In this document: one piece after another, positions 32,386 through 40,651 of the stretch
Numbering within the stretch: the first letter of the stretch is position 1
How the letters are laid out: every line of letters starts with the position of its first letter
Assembly: GCA_035353395.1 (NCBI GenBank)
Contig: DAOPZL010000001.1
Coordinates: 1-64,000, forward strand
Source of the DNA: UBA1801 sp035353395
Lineage (GTDB): Bacteria; Acidobacteriota; Holophagae; Holophagales; Holophagaceae
DNA length: 64,000 nucleotides
Direction: 5' to 3'
Program-made: the position numbers and the translations under genes
Notes under the pieces: model-generated
Seen by the model: only the letters and a program-made list of their open reading frames with translations
What the model was told of the DNA's origin: nothing
Database searches by the model: none

Positions 32386-34494
32386 GTGGCCCGCGCAACT
32401 TCCCTCGATCGCTACCGCAATATCGGCATCATGGCCCACATCGATGCCGGCAAGACGACTACGACGGAGCGCATCCTCTACTACACCGGCAAGATCCACA
32501 AGATCGGCGAGGTGCACGAGGGTGCTGCGACCACCGACTGGATGGTCCAGGAGCAGGAGCGCGGCATCACGATCACGTCCGCGGCCATCACGGCCGGCTG
32601 GGCCCCCCAGACGGGCCAGTGGAAGGACGTGGAGCACCGGATCAACATCATCGACACGCCCGGCCACGTGGACTTCACCGCCGAGGTGGAGCGCAGCCTG
32701 CGGGTGCTGGACGGCGCCGTGGCCGTGTTCTGCGCGGTGGGCGGGGTCCAGCCCCAGAGCGAGACGGTCTGGCGGCAGGCCAACAAGTACAAGGTGCCCC
32801 GCCTGGCCTTCGTGAACAAGATGGACCGCGTCGGCGCGGACTTCTACCGCGTGCTGGACATGATGAAGTCCAGGCTGGCGGCCCATCCGCTGCCGCTGCA
32901 GATCCCCATCGGCGCGGAGGATTCCTTCCAGGGCGTCATCGACCTGGTGACCATGCAGGCTCTCCTGTTCGACGAGTCCGACAAGGGTGCCAACGTCATC
33001 TATTCCGATATCCCCGCCGAGTACCAGGCGGAGGCCCACAAGTGGCACGAGCACATGGTGGAGATGGTCGCGGAAACCGACGAACATCTCATGGAGGAGT
33101 ACCTCAACGGGACCGAGCCCACGGAAGACGAGCTCCGGACCGCCATCCGCAAGGGCTGCATCGACCTCGTGTTCACGCCCGTCGCCTGCGGGACCGCCTT
33201 CAAGAACAAGGGTGTCCAGCCCCTGCTCGACGCGGTCGTCAGCTACCTGCCGAGCCCCCTCGACATCCCGCCCATCCAGGGCGTCGACACGGACGGCAAC
33301 GAGGTCGAGCGCAAGGCCGACGACAGCGAGCCCTTCAGCGCCCTCATCTTCAAGATCATGGCGGACCCCTTCGTGGGCAGCCTGTCGTTCATCCGGGTCT
33401 ATTCCGGCGCGGTGTCGTCGGGCGAGGCCGTCTACAACGCCACCAAGAACCGCCGGGACCGCATCGGGCGCCTGCTCCAGATGCACGCCAACAAGCGGGA
33501 GGAGATCCAGGAGATCCGGACGGGCGACATCGGCGCCGCGGTCGGGCTCAAGGATGTCTCCACGGGCGAGACCATCTGCGACGAGAACCATCCCGTGATC
33601 CTGGAGAGCATGGAGTTCCCGGACCCCGTGATCCAGGTGGCCATCGAGCCCAAGACCAAGGTCGACCAGGAGAAGATGGGCATCGCCCTCCAGAAGCTGG
33701 CCCAGGAGGATCCCACCTTCAAGGTCCACACGGACCGCGATACTGGCCAGACGATCATCGCCGGCATGGGCGAGCTGCACCTGGAAATCATCGTCGACCG
33801 CATGCTCCGGGAGTTCAAGGTCGACGCCAACGTCGGGAAGCCCCAGGTGGCCTACCGGGAGACCATCCGCAAGAAGGTGGACGCCGAGGGCAAGTTCGTC
33901 CGCCAGACCGGCGGCCGCGGCCAGTACGGGCACGTCAAGGTCACGGTGGAGCCGAACGAAGCCGGCAAGGGCTACGAGTTCGTCAACGCCATCGTGGGGG
34001 GCGTCGTGCCCAAGGAATACATCAAGCCCGTGGACCAGGGCATCCAGGAAGCCCTGACTTCCGGCGTCCTCGCCGGCTACCCGGTGGTTGATGTGAAGGT
34101 CACCCTCTTCGACGGCAGCTACCACGAGGTGGACTCCAACGAGATGGCCTTCAAGATCGCGGGGTCCATGGCCTTCAAGGCGGGCTGCGAGAAGGCGGGA
34201 GCCGTGCTCCTGGAGCCCGTCATGGCCGTCGAGGTGGAAGTCCCCGAGGACTACATGGGCGACGTGATCGGCAATCTCAACAGCCGCCGGGGCCGCATCG
34301 AGAACATGGAGGACCGGTCCGGCGTCAAGGTGGTCACGTCCAAGGTGCCGCTCGCCGAGATGTTCGCCTATTCGACCTCCCTGCGCAGCATGACCCAGGG
34401 CCGCGGCAACTACACCATGCAGTTCAGCCACTACGAGGAAGCGCCGAGGCAGGTCTCGGAAGAGATCATCGCCAAGGCCAAGGGGACGCGCTAG
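32386..34494 (+). CDS. fusA: Elongation factor G
   Basis: 702-residue translocation GTPase. It has IMAHIDAGKTTTTERILYY (P-loop), QEQERGITITSAAI, DTPGHVDFTAEVERSL, NKMDRVGADFYR, and in domain IV TGGRGQYGHVKVTVEP and SNEMAFKIAGSMAF. The GTG start has AAGGAGG seven bases away. Length and motifs are complete. No tuf gene follows; rpsJ is next after about 270 bases. Confidence 0.98.
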   Translation: MARATSLDRYRNIGIMAHIDAGKTTTTERILYYTGKIHKIGEVHEGAATTDWMVQEQERGITITSAAITAGWAPQTGQWKDVEHRINIIDTPGHVDFTAEVERSLRVLDGAVAVFCAVGGVQPQSETVWRQANKYKVPRLAFVNKMDRVGADFYRVLDMMKSRLAAHPLPLQIPIGAEDSFQGVIDLVTMQALLFDESDKGANVIYSDIPAEYQAEAHKWHEHMVEMVAETDEHLMEEYLNGTEPTEDELRTAIRKGCIDLVFTPVACGTAFKNKGVQPLLDAVVSYLPSPLDIPPIQGVDTDGNEVERKADDSEPFSALIFKIMADPFVGSLSFIRVYSGAVSSGEAVYNATKNRRDRIGRLLQMHANKREEIQEIRTGDIGAAVGLKDVSTGETICDENHPVILESMEFPDPVIQVAIEPKTKVDQEKMGIALQKLAQEDPTFKVHTDRDTGQTIIAGMGELHLEIIVDRMLREFKVDANVGKPQVAYRETIRKKVDAEGKFVRQTGGRGQYGHVKVTVEPNEAGKGYEFVNAIVGGVVPKEYIKPVDQGIQEALTSGVLAGYPVVDVKVTLFDGSYHEVDSNEMAFKIAGSMAFKAGCEKAGAVLLEPVMAVEVEVPEDYMGDVIGNLNSRRGRIENMEDRSGVKVVTSKVPLAEMFAYSTSLRSMTQGRGNYTMQFSHYEEAPRQVSEEIIAKAKGTR

Positions 34495-34643
34495 CGCGTT
34501 CCTGCCGGCCGGACGCCCGCGGGCCCCGGCCATCGACCCCTACAGCCCTTCCAGGAGGGTGAGGCCATGAGCAGGTCGGCCTCTTGATACGTGAACCGAT
34601 CCGGGGGACCCCCTCCGAGCGGGCTTGAAAACCAAAAAAGCCA

Positions 34644-34671
34644 TTGCATTCGCACTGGCTTTTGCTATTCT
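34644..34671 (+). promoter_or_regulatory. Promoter of the S10 operon
   Basis: TTGCAT (34644-34649), a 16-base spacer and TATTCT (34666-34671) lie in a short AT-rich patch in otherwise GC-rich sequence, about 95 bases before the rpsJ ATG. Each hexamer matches the consensus at four positions or better. Confidence 0.6.
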
Positions 34672-34677
34672 GATTAG

Positions 34678-34765
34678 CCTTGTCCCTGTCCATAGGGACC
34701 TTTATTCATACGGGCGATCAGCGCCCCACATCTATGGACGGCCCGTCCGTCCCAATGGAGTGAAC
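34678..34765 (+). promoter_or_regulatory. Leader of the S10 operon with two hairpins
   Basis: About 88 bases between the predicted start of transcription and rpsJ. GTCCCT pairs with AGGGAC (34682-34699), and GGACG with CGTCC (34737-34749). In E. coli the S10 leader binds L4; whether this one does cannot be told from sequence alone. Confidence 0.4.
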
Positions 34766-35092
34766 ATGAAAGACAACATTCGCATCCGTCTGCGAGCCTT
34801 CGATCACCGTCTGCTGGACCAGTCGACCCGGGAAATCGTCGACACCGCCAAGCGCACCGGTGCCCAGGTGGCGGGGCCCATCCCTCTCCCCACCCGGATC
34901 TCGAAGTACACCGTGAACCGGTCCCCCCACGTCGACAAGAAGAGCCGGGACCAGTTCGAAACCCGCACTCACAAGCGGCTCCTCGACATCCTCAACCCCA
35001 CGCAGAACACCGTGGACACGCTCATGCGCCTGGACCTCCCGGCCGGCGTGGACGTTGAAATCAAGGTGTTCAGCCGTCAGGGCAACAGGTAA
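34766..35092 (+). CDS. rpsJ: 30S ribosomal protein S10
   Basis: 108 residues beginning MKDNIRIRLRAFDHRLLDQS, with GAQVAGPIPLPTRISKYTV and the SPHVDKKSRDQFETRTHKR loop. GGAG sits five bases before the ATG. The frame is open upstream to 34625, but that part overlaps the promoter and leader. S10 also takes part in NusB-dependent antitermination. First gene of the S10 segment. Confidence 0.98.
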   Translation: MKDNIRIRLRAFDHRLLDQSTREIVDTAKRTGAQVAGPIPLPTRISKYTVNRSPHVDKKSRDQFETRTHKRLLDILNPTQNTVDTLMRLDLPAGVDVEIKVFSRQGNR

Positions 35093-35110
35093 AGGCGAGG
35101 GGAGCAAGCC

Positions 35111-35737
35111 ATGAGCAAAGGAATCATCGGAAAGAAGCTGGGCATGACCCAGATCTTCAATGAGAAGGGGCAGATCGTCCCCGTGACCGTCATCCAGGCC
35201 GGTCCCTGCGTCGTCGTCCAGCGCAAGACCTCCGCCAAGGAGGGCTACGAGGCCGTCCAGATCGGCTTCGTGGATCCCCAGGGCGGGAAGCGGGCCTCCA
35301 AGCCCGAGCGCGGCCACTGCGAGAAGCACGGCGTGGCTCCGGTCCGCGTGCTCCGCGAACTCCGGGTGGAAGCCGGCGATCCCCTCAAGGAAGGGGACAG
35401 CGTCCTGGCCAGCCACTTCGAGGAGAAGGCCAAGGTCCACGTGACCGGCATCAGCAAAGGCAAGGGCTTCGCCGGCGTCATCAAGCGCCACCATTTCGGC
35501 GGCGGTGTGGCGACCCACGGCTCCATGTTCCACCGTGCCCCCGGTTCCATCGGCGGCAGTTCCTATCCCAGCCGTGTCTGGCCCGGAATGCGCATGGGCG
35601 GCCACATGGGCAGCGAGCAGGTCACTGTTCGCAACCTGGAGATCGCCAAGGTGGACGCCGAGAACAACCTGCTGCTCATCAAGGGCGCCGTCCCCGGCCC
35701 CAAGGGCGGCTACGTCGTGATCAAGCAGGAGGCGTAG
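35111..35737 (+). CDS. rplC: 50S ribosomal protein L3
   Basis: 208 residues. GIIGKKLGMTQIFNEKGQIV is the invariant start, and THGSMFHRAPGSIGGSSYPS with GMRMGGHMG forms the loop that reaches the peptidyl transferase centre. Bacterial relatives often read HHRRPGSIG here, so MFHRAPGSIG is a mild variant. GAGGGGAG precedes the ATG. One base separates it from rplD. Confidence 0.98.
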   Translation: MSKGIIGKKLGMTQIFNEKGQIVPVTVIQAGPCVVVQRKTSAKEGYEAVQIGFVDPQGGKRASKPERGHCEKHGVAPVRVLRELRVEAGDPLKEGDSVLASHFEEKAKVHVTGISKGKGFAGVIKRHHFGGGVATHGSMFHRAPGSIGGSSYPSRVWPGMRMGGHMGSEQVTVRNLEIAKVDAENNLLLIKGAVPGPKGGYVVIKQEA

Positions 35738-35738
35738 G

Positions 35739-36374
35739 ATGACCGTCTTTCAGCACCCCGTCGTCAATTTCGAGAACAAGCAGGTCGGTACCGTCGATCT
35801 GCTCCCCGAGGTCTTCAAGCTCGAGGACATCAACCAGCACCTGATCTGGGAAGCCGTCCGCCACTTCCTCGCCAAGCGCCGCCAGGGAACCGCCAAGACC
35901 AAGGACAAGAGCGAGGTCTCCGGTTCCGGCAAGAAGCTCTGGAAGCAGAAGGGCACCGGCCGCGCCCGCATCGGCTCCGTCCGCAGCCCGCTGTGGCGCC
36001 ACGGCGGCACGGTGCACGGCCCCAGGCCCCGCAGCTACGACTACGCCTTCCCCAAGAAGGCCCGCCGTTCCGCCCTGCGGCACGCCCTCTCGGCCAAGCT
36101 CGCCGCCGGCCAGCTCATGGTGGTGGAGCACTGGGAAGTCGAGTCCCACAAGACCAAGGCCCTCGCGAAGACTCTCCTCGGCATGGGGGTCCAGGGAACC
36201 GCGCTCCTGGTGGGCACCGAGGCCTCCGAGAAGGTGGTCCTGGCCGCCGGGAACAACTCCAAGGTCCGGACCGTCGAGAGTCTGGGCGTCAACGTCTATG
36301 ACCTTCTGAAGTACGACCAGGTCGTCTTCTCCAAGGACGCGATCCTGGCCCTCCAGGAAGTGGTGAAGCCATGA
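35739..36374 (+). CDS. rplD: 50S ribosomal protein L4
   Basis: 211 residues. The extended exit-tunnel loop reads KKLWKQKGTGRARIGSVRSPLWRHGG, the most conserved part of L4, followed by GPRPRSYDYAFPKKARRSAL. In E. coli L4 represses the S10 operon. It overlaps rplW by four bases (ATGA). Confidence 0.97.
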   Translation: MTVFQHPVVNFENKQVGTVDLLPEVFKLEDINQHLIWEAVRHFLAKRRQGTAKTKDKSEVSGSGKKLWKQKGTGRARIGSVRSPLWRHGGTVHGPRPRSYDYAFPKKARRSALRHALSAKLAAGQLMVVEHWEVESHKTKALAKTLLGMGVQGTALLVGTEASEKVVLAAGNNSKVRTVESLGVNVYDLLKYDQVVFSKDAILALQEVVKP

Positions 36375-36655
36375 CCAAGATCTTTGAAGTCATCCGTAAG
36401 CCCCTCCTCACCGAGAAGGGCCAGCTCCTTCGCGAGAAGAACATCCAGGTGTTCGAAGTCGCGACCTGGGCGACCAAGCACCAGATCCGCGAGGCCGCCG
36501 AGCTCCTGCTCCAGGCCAAGGTGAAGTCCATCCGGACCATCAAGGTCCCGGCCAAGGCCAAGCGCCTGGGCCGCTGGATGGGGCACACCAGCGCGATCAA
36601 GAAGGCCTACGTGGAACTGGCCGAGAGCCAGGCCCCCGCCGCCGAGCAGAAGTAG
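36371..36655 (+). CDS. rplW: 50S ribosomal protein L23
   Basis: 94 residues. IRKPLLTEKGQLLREKN and the VKSIRTIKVPAKAKRLGRWMGH segment are typical; L23 lies at the tunnel exit where trigger factor and SRP dock. Translation is coupled to rplD through the four-base overlap. A 73-base spacer before rplB contains an inverted repeat GCGGGCG/CGCCCGC (36673-36704). Confidence 0.96.
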   Translation: MTKIFEVIRKPLLTEKGQLLREKNIQVFEVATWATKHQIREAAELLLQAKVKSIRTIKVPAKAKRLGRWMGHTSAIKKAYVELAESQAPAAEQK

Positions 36656-36728
36656 GCCAACTTTCCAACCCTGCGGGCGGACAAGCATTGCCACTATCGC
36701 CCGCCACTTTCTAGGCAAGAGGCAACCG

Positions 36729-37550
36729 ATGAGCATCAAGCTGCTCAAACCAACGACCCCCGGTCAGCGGGGCATGTCGAAGCAGGGCTTCGAGGAGATC
36801 ACCTCCGACCAGCCCGAGCGTTCGCTCCTGGCCAAACGCAACCGGACAGGCGGCCGCAGCAACACCGGCCGCATCACCACCCGCCACATCGGCGGCGGCC
36901 ACAAGCGCCGCTACCGCATCATCGACTTCAAGCGCAACAAGGTCGATGTCCCGGCCAAGGTCGCCACCATCGAGTACGACCCCAACCGGACGGCCCGCAT
37001 CGCCCTGCTGGTCTATGCGGACGGCGAGAAGCGCTACATCCTGGCCCCCGACGGCCTCGAGGTGGGACGCACGGTGCTGGCCGGCAAGAACGCCGACATC
37101 CTCGTGGGCAACACCCTGCCCCTGAAGAACATCCCGCTCGGCACCGAGGTGCACAACATCGAAATGAAGCCGGGCAAGGGCGGCCAGATCGCCCGCGCCG
37201 CCGGAACCTTCGCCCAGCTCGTGGCGAAGGACGGCGACTACGCCCAGCTCCGCATGCCCTCCGGCGAGATCCGCAAGATCCACCTCGACTGCAGCGCGAC
37301 CATCGGCAAGGTGGGCAACCTGCAGCACGAGAACGTGGATCTTGGCAAGGCCGGCCGCAAGATCTGGCTGGGCATCCGCCCGACCGTCCGCGGCGTGGTC
37401 ATGAACCCTGTGGATCACCCGCATGGTGGTGGTGAAGGCAAGACCTCCGGCGGACGTCACCCCGTGACGCCCTGGGGCCAGCCGACCCGCGGCTTCAAGA
37501 CGCGCAGCAACAAGCGCACCACCAAGTTCATCGTCAAGCGGATCAACTAG
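36729..37550 (+). CDS. rplB: 50S ribosomal protein L2
   Basis: 273 residues. It has the start KLLKPTTPGQRGMSKQGFEE, GGGHKRRYRIIDFKRNK, and the conserved loop MNPVDHPHGGGEGKTSGGRH with the histidine near the peptidyl transferase centre. Full length. AGAGG precedes the ATG. Confidence 0.98.
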   Translation: MSIKLLKPTTPGQRGMSKQGFEEITSDQPERSLLAKRNRTGGRSNTGRITTRHIGGGHKRRYRIIDFKRNKVDVPAKVATIEYDPNRTARIALLVYADGEKRYILAPDGLEVGRTVLAGKNADILVGNTLPLKNIPLGTEVHNIEMKPGKGGQIARAAGTFAQLVAKDGDYAQLRMPSGEIRKIHLDCSATIGKVGNLQHENVDLGKAGRKIWLGIRPTVRGVVMNPVDHPHGGGEGKTSGGRHPVTPWGQPTRGFKTRSNKRTTKFIVKRIN

Positions 37551-37561
37551 GAGAGGCACAC

Positions 37562-37846
37562 ATGGCACGTTCGCTAAAGAAAGGGCCATTCATCGACGGC
37601 CACCTGCAGAAGAAGGTCGAGACCGCCCAGGCGGCCATGGACAAGCGCGTGATCAAGACCTGGTCCCGCCGCTCCACCGTGATCCCCCAGATGATCGGCC
37701 TCACCATCGCCGTCCACAATGGCAACAAGTTCATTCCCGTCTATGTGACCGACAACATGGTGGGTCACAAGCTCGGTGAGTTTTCCGCCACCCGCACATT
37801 CAGGGCCCACGCCGGCAAGTCCGACGCCAAGGCGAAGGGGAAGTGA
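37562..37846 (+). CDS. rpsS: 30S ribosomal protein S19
   Basis: 94 residues: ARSLKKGPFIDGHLQKKV at the start, TWSRRSTVIPQMIGLTIAVH and GHKLGEFSATRTFRAH. It lies in the 30S head and pairs with S13. AGGAGAGG gives a strong ribosome-binding site; rplV follows after one base. Confidence 0.98.
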   Translation: MARSLKKGPFIDGHLQKKVETAQAAMDKRVIKTWSRRSTVIPQMIGLTIAVHNGNKFIPVYVTDNMVGHKLGEFSATRTFRAHAGKSDAKAKGK

Positions 37847-37847
37847 T

Positions 37848-38195
37848 ATGAGTGACATCGTTTCCAACGCCACGATCCGGCACCTGAGAGGCTCCGCCCA
37901 GAAGGCCCGGCTCGTGATCGATCTGATCCGAGGCAAGAAGGCCGGCGAGGCCCAGTGGATTCTCGGCAGCACCAAGAAGTACGCCGCCGCCCCCATCAAG
38001 AAGCTCCTCGACTCCGCCATCGCCAATGCGATCGACAAGGACGCAGCCGTGAATCCCGACGAGCTGATCGTCGCGGCCGCTTTCGTGGACGAGGGCTTCC
38101 GCATGAAGCGCGTCCGCCCCGCACCCATGGGACGTGCCTACCGTGTGCAGAAGCGTACCTGCCACATCACGATTCAGCTGGGTCGGGAGGAGTAA
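37848..38195 (+). CDS. rplV: 50S ribosomal protein L22
   Basis: 115 residues from ATG 37848; a longer frame from 37776 overlaps rpsS and is not used. ATIRHLRGSAQKARLVIDLI is the usual start, and RMKRVRPAPMGRAYRVQKRT is the tunnel loop involved in macrolide sensitivity, which looks normal. Confidence 0.97.
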   Translation: MSDIVSNATIRHLRGSAQKARLVIDLIRGKKAGEAQWILGSTKKYAAAPIKKLLDSAIANAIDKDAAVNPDELIVAAAFVDEGFRMKRVRPAPMGRAYRVQKRTCHITIQLGREE

Positions 38196-38198
38196 GCC

Positions 38199-38846
38199 AT
38201 GGGCCAGAAATGCCATCCCTACGGATTCCGTATCGTCCACTCCAAGAACTGGCACAGCAAGTGGTTCGCCAAGCGCGAGTACGCGCACCTGCTGCACGAG
38301 GACCTCAAGCTCCGCAAGGAGCTGAAGGCCCAGCTCCACGGCCTGAACGCGATGATCAGCAAGATCGACATCGAGCGCGCCGCTGACAAGGTCACGGTCC
38401 GCATCTTCACCGCCCGCCCCGGCATCGTCATCGGCCGCAAGGGCGCCGAGATCGACAAGCTGCGCGAGGAGCTCCAGACGAAGCTCAACCGCCCGGTGAG
38501 CGTCGACATCCAGGAAATCAAGAAGCCCGAGATCGACGCCCAGCTCGTCGCCGAGGGCGTTGCCCAGCAGCTCGAACGCCGCATCGCCTTCCGCCGCGCG
38601 ATGCGCAAGGCCGAAGAAGCAGCCATCCGCTTCGGTGCCAAGGGTTTCAAGATCAAGGTCTCCGGCCGCCTGAACGGCGCCGAGATCGCCCGCACCGAGG
38701 ACTACCTCGCAGGCCAGATGCCCCTCCAGACGATCCGCGCCAACGTGGAATACGGCTTCGCAGAAGCCCACACCACCTACGGCATCATCGGCGTCAAGGT
38801 GTGGGTGAACCTGGGCGAAGCGGCCCTCGAAACCGTGAAGCGCTGA
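38199..38846 (+). CDS. rpsC: 30S ribosomal protein S3
   Basis: 215 residues. MGQKCHPYGFRIVHSKNWHS starts the protein; the KH domain has RPGIVIGRKGAEIDKLREEL, and the C-terminal domain has GRLNGAEIARTEDY and ANVEYGFAEAHTTYGIIGVK. S3 lines the mRNA entry. GGGAGGAG precedes the ATG. Confidence 0.98.
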   Translation: MGQKCHPYGFRIVHSKNWHSKWFAKREYAHLLHEDLKLRKELKAQLHGLNAMISKIDIERAADKVTVRIFTARPGIVIGRKGAEIDKLREELQTKLNRPVSVDIQEIKKPEIDAQLVAEGVAQQLERRIAFRRAMRKAEEAAIRFGAKGFKIKVSGRLNGAEIARTEDYLAGQMPLQTIRANVEYGFAEAHTTYGIIGVKVWVNLGEAALETVKR

Positions 38847-38855
38847 GGTGAACCC

Positions 38856-39275
38856 ATGTTGATGCCGAACAAAGTCAAGCACCGCAAGGTCCAGAAGGGC
38901 CGCACCAAGGGTATCTCGACCCGTGGGAACGAACTCTCCTTCGGGGACTATGGCCTCAAGGCCATGGAGCACTGCTGGGTGACCAACCGGCAGATCGAGG
39001 CCGCCCGTATCGCCATGACCCGCTACATCAAGCGCGGCGGGCGAATCTGGATCCGCATCTTCCCCGACAGGCCCACCACCAGCAAGCCCGCCGAGACCCG
39101 CATGGGCTCCGGCAAGGGCGCTCCCGATGGATGGGTCGCCGTGGTTCGTCCCGGCAGGATCCTGTTCGAGATGGAGGGCGTGGACGACGCGACCGCCCAT
39201 GAGGCTCTCCGCCTGGCCCAGATGAAACTGTCCGTGGCGTCTGAATTCGTTTCCCGCACGCCGCCGGAGGAGTGA
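38856..39275 (+). CDS. rplP: 50S ribosomal protein L16
   Basis: 139 residues beginning MLMPNKVKHRKVQKGR, with the arginine-hydroxylation region GKGAPDGWVAVVRPGRILFE typical of L16. It packs near the A-site tRNA. The MLMP start and GAGGTG before it fix the initiation codon. rpmC follows after one base. Confidence 0.98.
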   Translation: MLMPNKVKHRKVQKGRTKGISTRGNELSFGDYGLKAMEHCWVTNRQIEAARIAMTRYIKRGGRIWIRIFPDRPTTSKPAETRMGSGKGAPDGWVAVVRPGRILFEMEGVDDATAHEALRLAQMKLSVASEFVSRTPPEE

Positions 39276-39276
39276 G

Positions 39277-39480
39277 ATGAGCAAGCAACAGCCTTTCAAA
39301 GAACTGGCCGGCAAGAGCATCGAGGAGCTGGCGCAGCTCGAGGCAGACCTGGCCGCCAAGCGGTTCACCCTGCGCTTCCAGCACGCTGTGGGCCAGGTGG
39401 AGAACACCTCCGAGATCCGGAAGACGCGGCGGGAACTCGCCCGAGTCAAGACGGCTCTCCAGATGAAACTGGCCGAGTGA
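39277..39480 (+). CDS. rpmC: 50S ribosomal protein L29
   Basis: 67 residues, two helices: KELAGKSIEELAQLEADLAA and the conserved FQHAVGQVENTSEIRKTRRE turn. It binds at the tunnel exit near L23. GGAGGAG overlaps the end of rplP. Confidence 0.95.
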   Translation: MSKQQPFKELAGKSIEELAQLEADLAAKRFTLRFQHAVGQVENTSEIRKTRRELARVKTALQMKLAE

Positions 39481-39488
39481 GGTAAACC

Positions 39489-39746
39489 ATGAGCCTAGAA
39501 AACAAGATGATCCGCAGTGGCGTCGTGGTCTCCAACAAGGCCGACAAGACGGTGGTGGTGAAGGTGGAGCGCAAGTTCCAGCACCCCCTCTACAACCGGA
39601 CGGTCAAGAGCACCAACAAGTTCATGGCCCACGACGAGACCAACGCCTGCCAGATCGGCGACGAGGTCAAGATCGTTGAGTCCCGTCCCCTGTCCAAGCG
39701 CAAGCGCTGGACGGTCCTCGAGATCGTCCAGAAGGCTGGCGAGTAA
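39489..39746 (+). CDS. rpsQ: 30S ribosomal protein S17
   Basis: 85 residues with GVVVSNKADKTVVVKVERKF, the HPLYNRTVKSTNKFMAHDE segment and CQIGDEVKIVESRPLSKRKR. An OB-fold protein of the 30S body. Normal size and motifs. Confidence 0.97.
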   Translation: MSLENKMIRSGVVVSNKADKTVVVKVERKFQHPLYNRTVKSTNKFMAHDETNACQIGDEVKIVESRPLSKRKRWTVLEIVQKAGE

Positions 39747-39755
39747 GGAGCCGAC

Positions 39756-40124
39756 ATGATTCAGATGGGATCCATGCTTACCGTCGCCGACAATTCCGGC
39801 GCGAAGAAGATCTGCTGCATCCTGCCCCTCGGGGGAGGCGTCGGCAAGACCGCCCAGCTCGGCGATGTCATCACCGCCTCCGTCAAGGAAGCCATCCCGG
39901 GCGGCACCGTGAAGAAGAAGGCCGTGGTCCAGGCGGTCATCGTCCGCCAGCGGAAGGCCTTCCGTCGCAAGGATGGTTCATACATCCGCTTCGACGAGAA
40001 CGCCGCCGTCATCATCAAGAAGGACGGAGAACCGGTGGGAACGCGCGTCTTCGGGCCTGTCGCCCGCGAGCTCCGCGAGCGGAAGTACATGAAGATCGTT
40101 TCCCTCGCTCCTGAGGTGCTGTGA
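39756..40124 (+). CDS. rplN: 50S ribosomal protein L14
   Basis: 122 residues: MIQMGSMLTVADNSGAKKI at the start, GDVITASVKEAIPGG, and SYIRFDENAAVIIKKDGEPV with GTRVFGPVARELRERKYMKI at the end. L14 forms bridges to the 30S. Its TGA overlaps the rplX ATG by one base. Confidence 0.98.
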   Translation: MIQMGSMLTVADNSGAKKICCILPLGGGVGKTAQLGDVITASVKEAIPGGTVKKKAVVQAVIVRQRKAFRRKDGSYIRFDENAAVIIKKDGEPVGTRVFGPVARELRERKYMKIVSLAPEVL

Positions 40125-40402
40125 TGGATAAACCGGTCAAGATGAAGCTCAAGAAGGGCGACGAGGTCGTCGTCATCACCGGCAAGGACAAGGGCAAGCG
40201 GGGACAGATCTCCAAGGTGAGCCCGGCCAGCAACCGCGTCCTGGTCACCGGCGTCAACATGGTCAAGAAGGCCACCAAGCCCAACCAGCAGACGGGCGAG
40301 GGGGGCGGCATCATCCAGAAGGAAGCCCCCATCCACGCCTCGAACGTGGCCCTCGTGGACCCCAAGACCCAGAAGGCCACCCGGAAGCGCCCCGAGAAGT
40401 AA
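40124..40402 (+). CDS. rplX: 50S ribosomal protein L24
   Basis: 92 residues; the KOW motif KKGDEVVVITGKDKGKRGQI is clear, followed by VTGVNMVKKATKPNQQT and KEAPIHASNVALVDP. L24 starts 50S assembly. A GTG one codon upstream is possible, but the ATG at 40124 overlapping the rplN stop is the simpler start. A terminator-like hairpin comes soon after its stop, which is unusual here. Confidence 0.97.
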   Translation: MDKPVKMKLKKGDEVVVITGKDKGKRGQISKVSPASNRVLVTGVNMVKKATKPNQQTGEGGGIIQKEAPIHASNVALVDPKTQKATRKRPEK

Positions 40403-40427
40403 CCGGACGCCCGCGTGTCCCGGCGTG

Positions 40428-40457
40428 AAGATGCGGCCCCCCGGGGCCGCATCTTTT
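40428..40457 (+). terminator. Terminator-like hairpin between rplX and rplE
   Basis: GATGCGGCCCC (40430-40440) pairs with GGGGCCGCATC (40443-40453), flanked by AA and followed by TTTT. The stem is eleven G/C-rich pairs. rplX and rplE are normally adjacent in the spc operon without such a break; here 249 bases separate them. Confidence 0.7.
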
Positions 40458-40460
40458 CGG

Positions 40461-40488
40461 TTGATCACCGGCAACTTACCCCTATCTT
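40461..40488 (+). promoter_or_regulatory. Possible promoter for the rplE part of the spc operon
   Basis: TTGATC (40461-40466), 16 bases, TATCTT (40483-40488); each hexamer matches the consensus at four positions. It follows directly after the terminator-like hairpin and leaves a leader of about 155 bases before the rplE ATG, in which I saw no gene. Confidence 0.4.
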
Positions 40489-40651
40489 TTTCGCCGAAGT
40501 ACGAGATACTGGCCATTCCGTCGCGGGGACGCCGGCGGCGGAGAACTGAAAACCCGAGGCTGGAAGGAAACGGACCGGACCGCCGGCCACCAAGCCCTTC
40601 CGCTCTCCCGAACCCTGGGGTCGTAGTCGATCCCCGGAACTGGAGGAAACG

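Noticed and set aside
32287..34533. Open frame of 748 codons on the - strand opposite fusA
   Set aside because: Shadow of fusA; low-complexity composition (Leu, Asp, His, Val, Gly) and no family resemblance.
34625..34765. N-terminal extension of S10 looking like a signal peptide (KTKKAIAFALAFAILISLVP)
   Set aside because: It covers the promoter and leader hairpins of the S10 operon; S10 never carries a signal peptide, and the ATG at 34766 has a good ribosome-binding site.
36673..36704. Inverted repeat GCGGGCG/CGCCCGC between rplW and rplB considered as a terminator
   Set aside because: Loop of 18 bases and no T run; it would cut the S10 operon before essential genes. Kept only as a remark.
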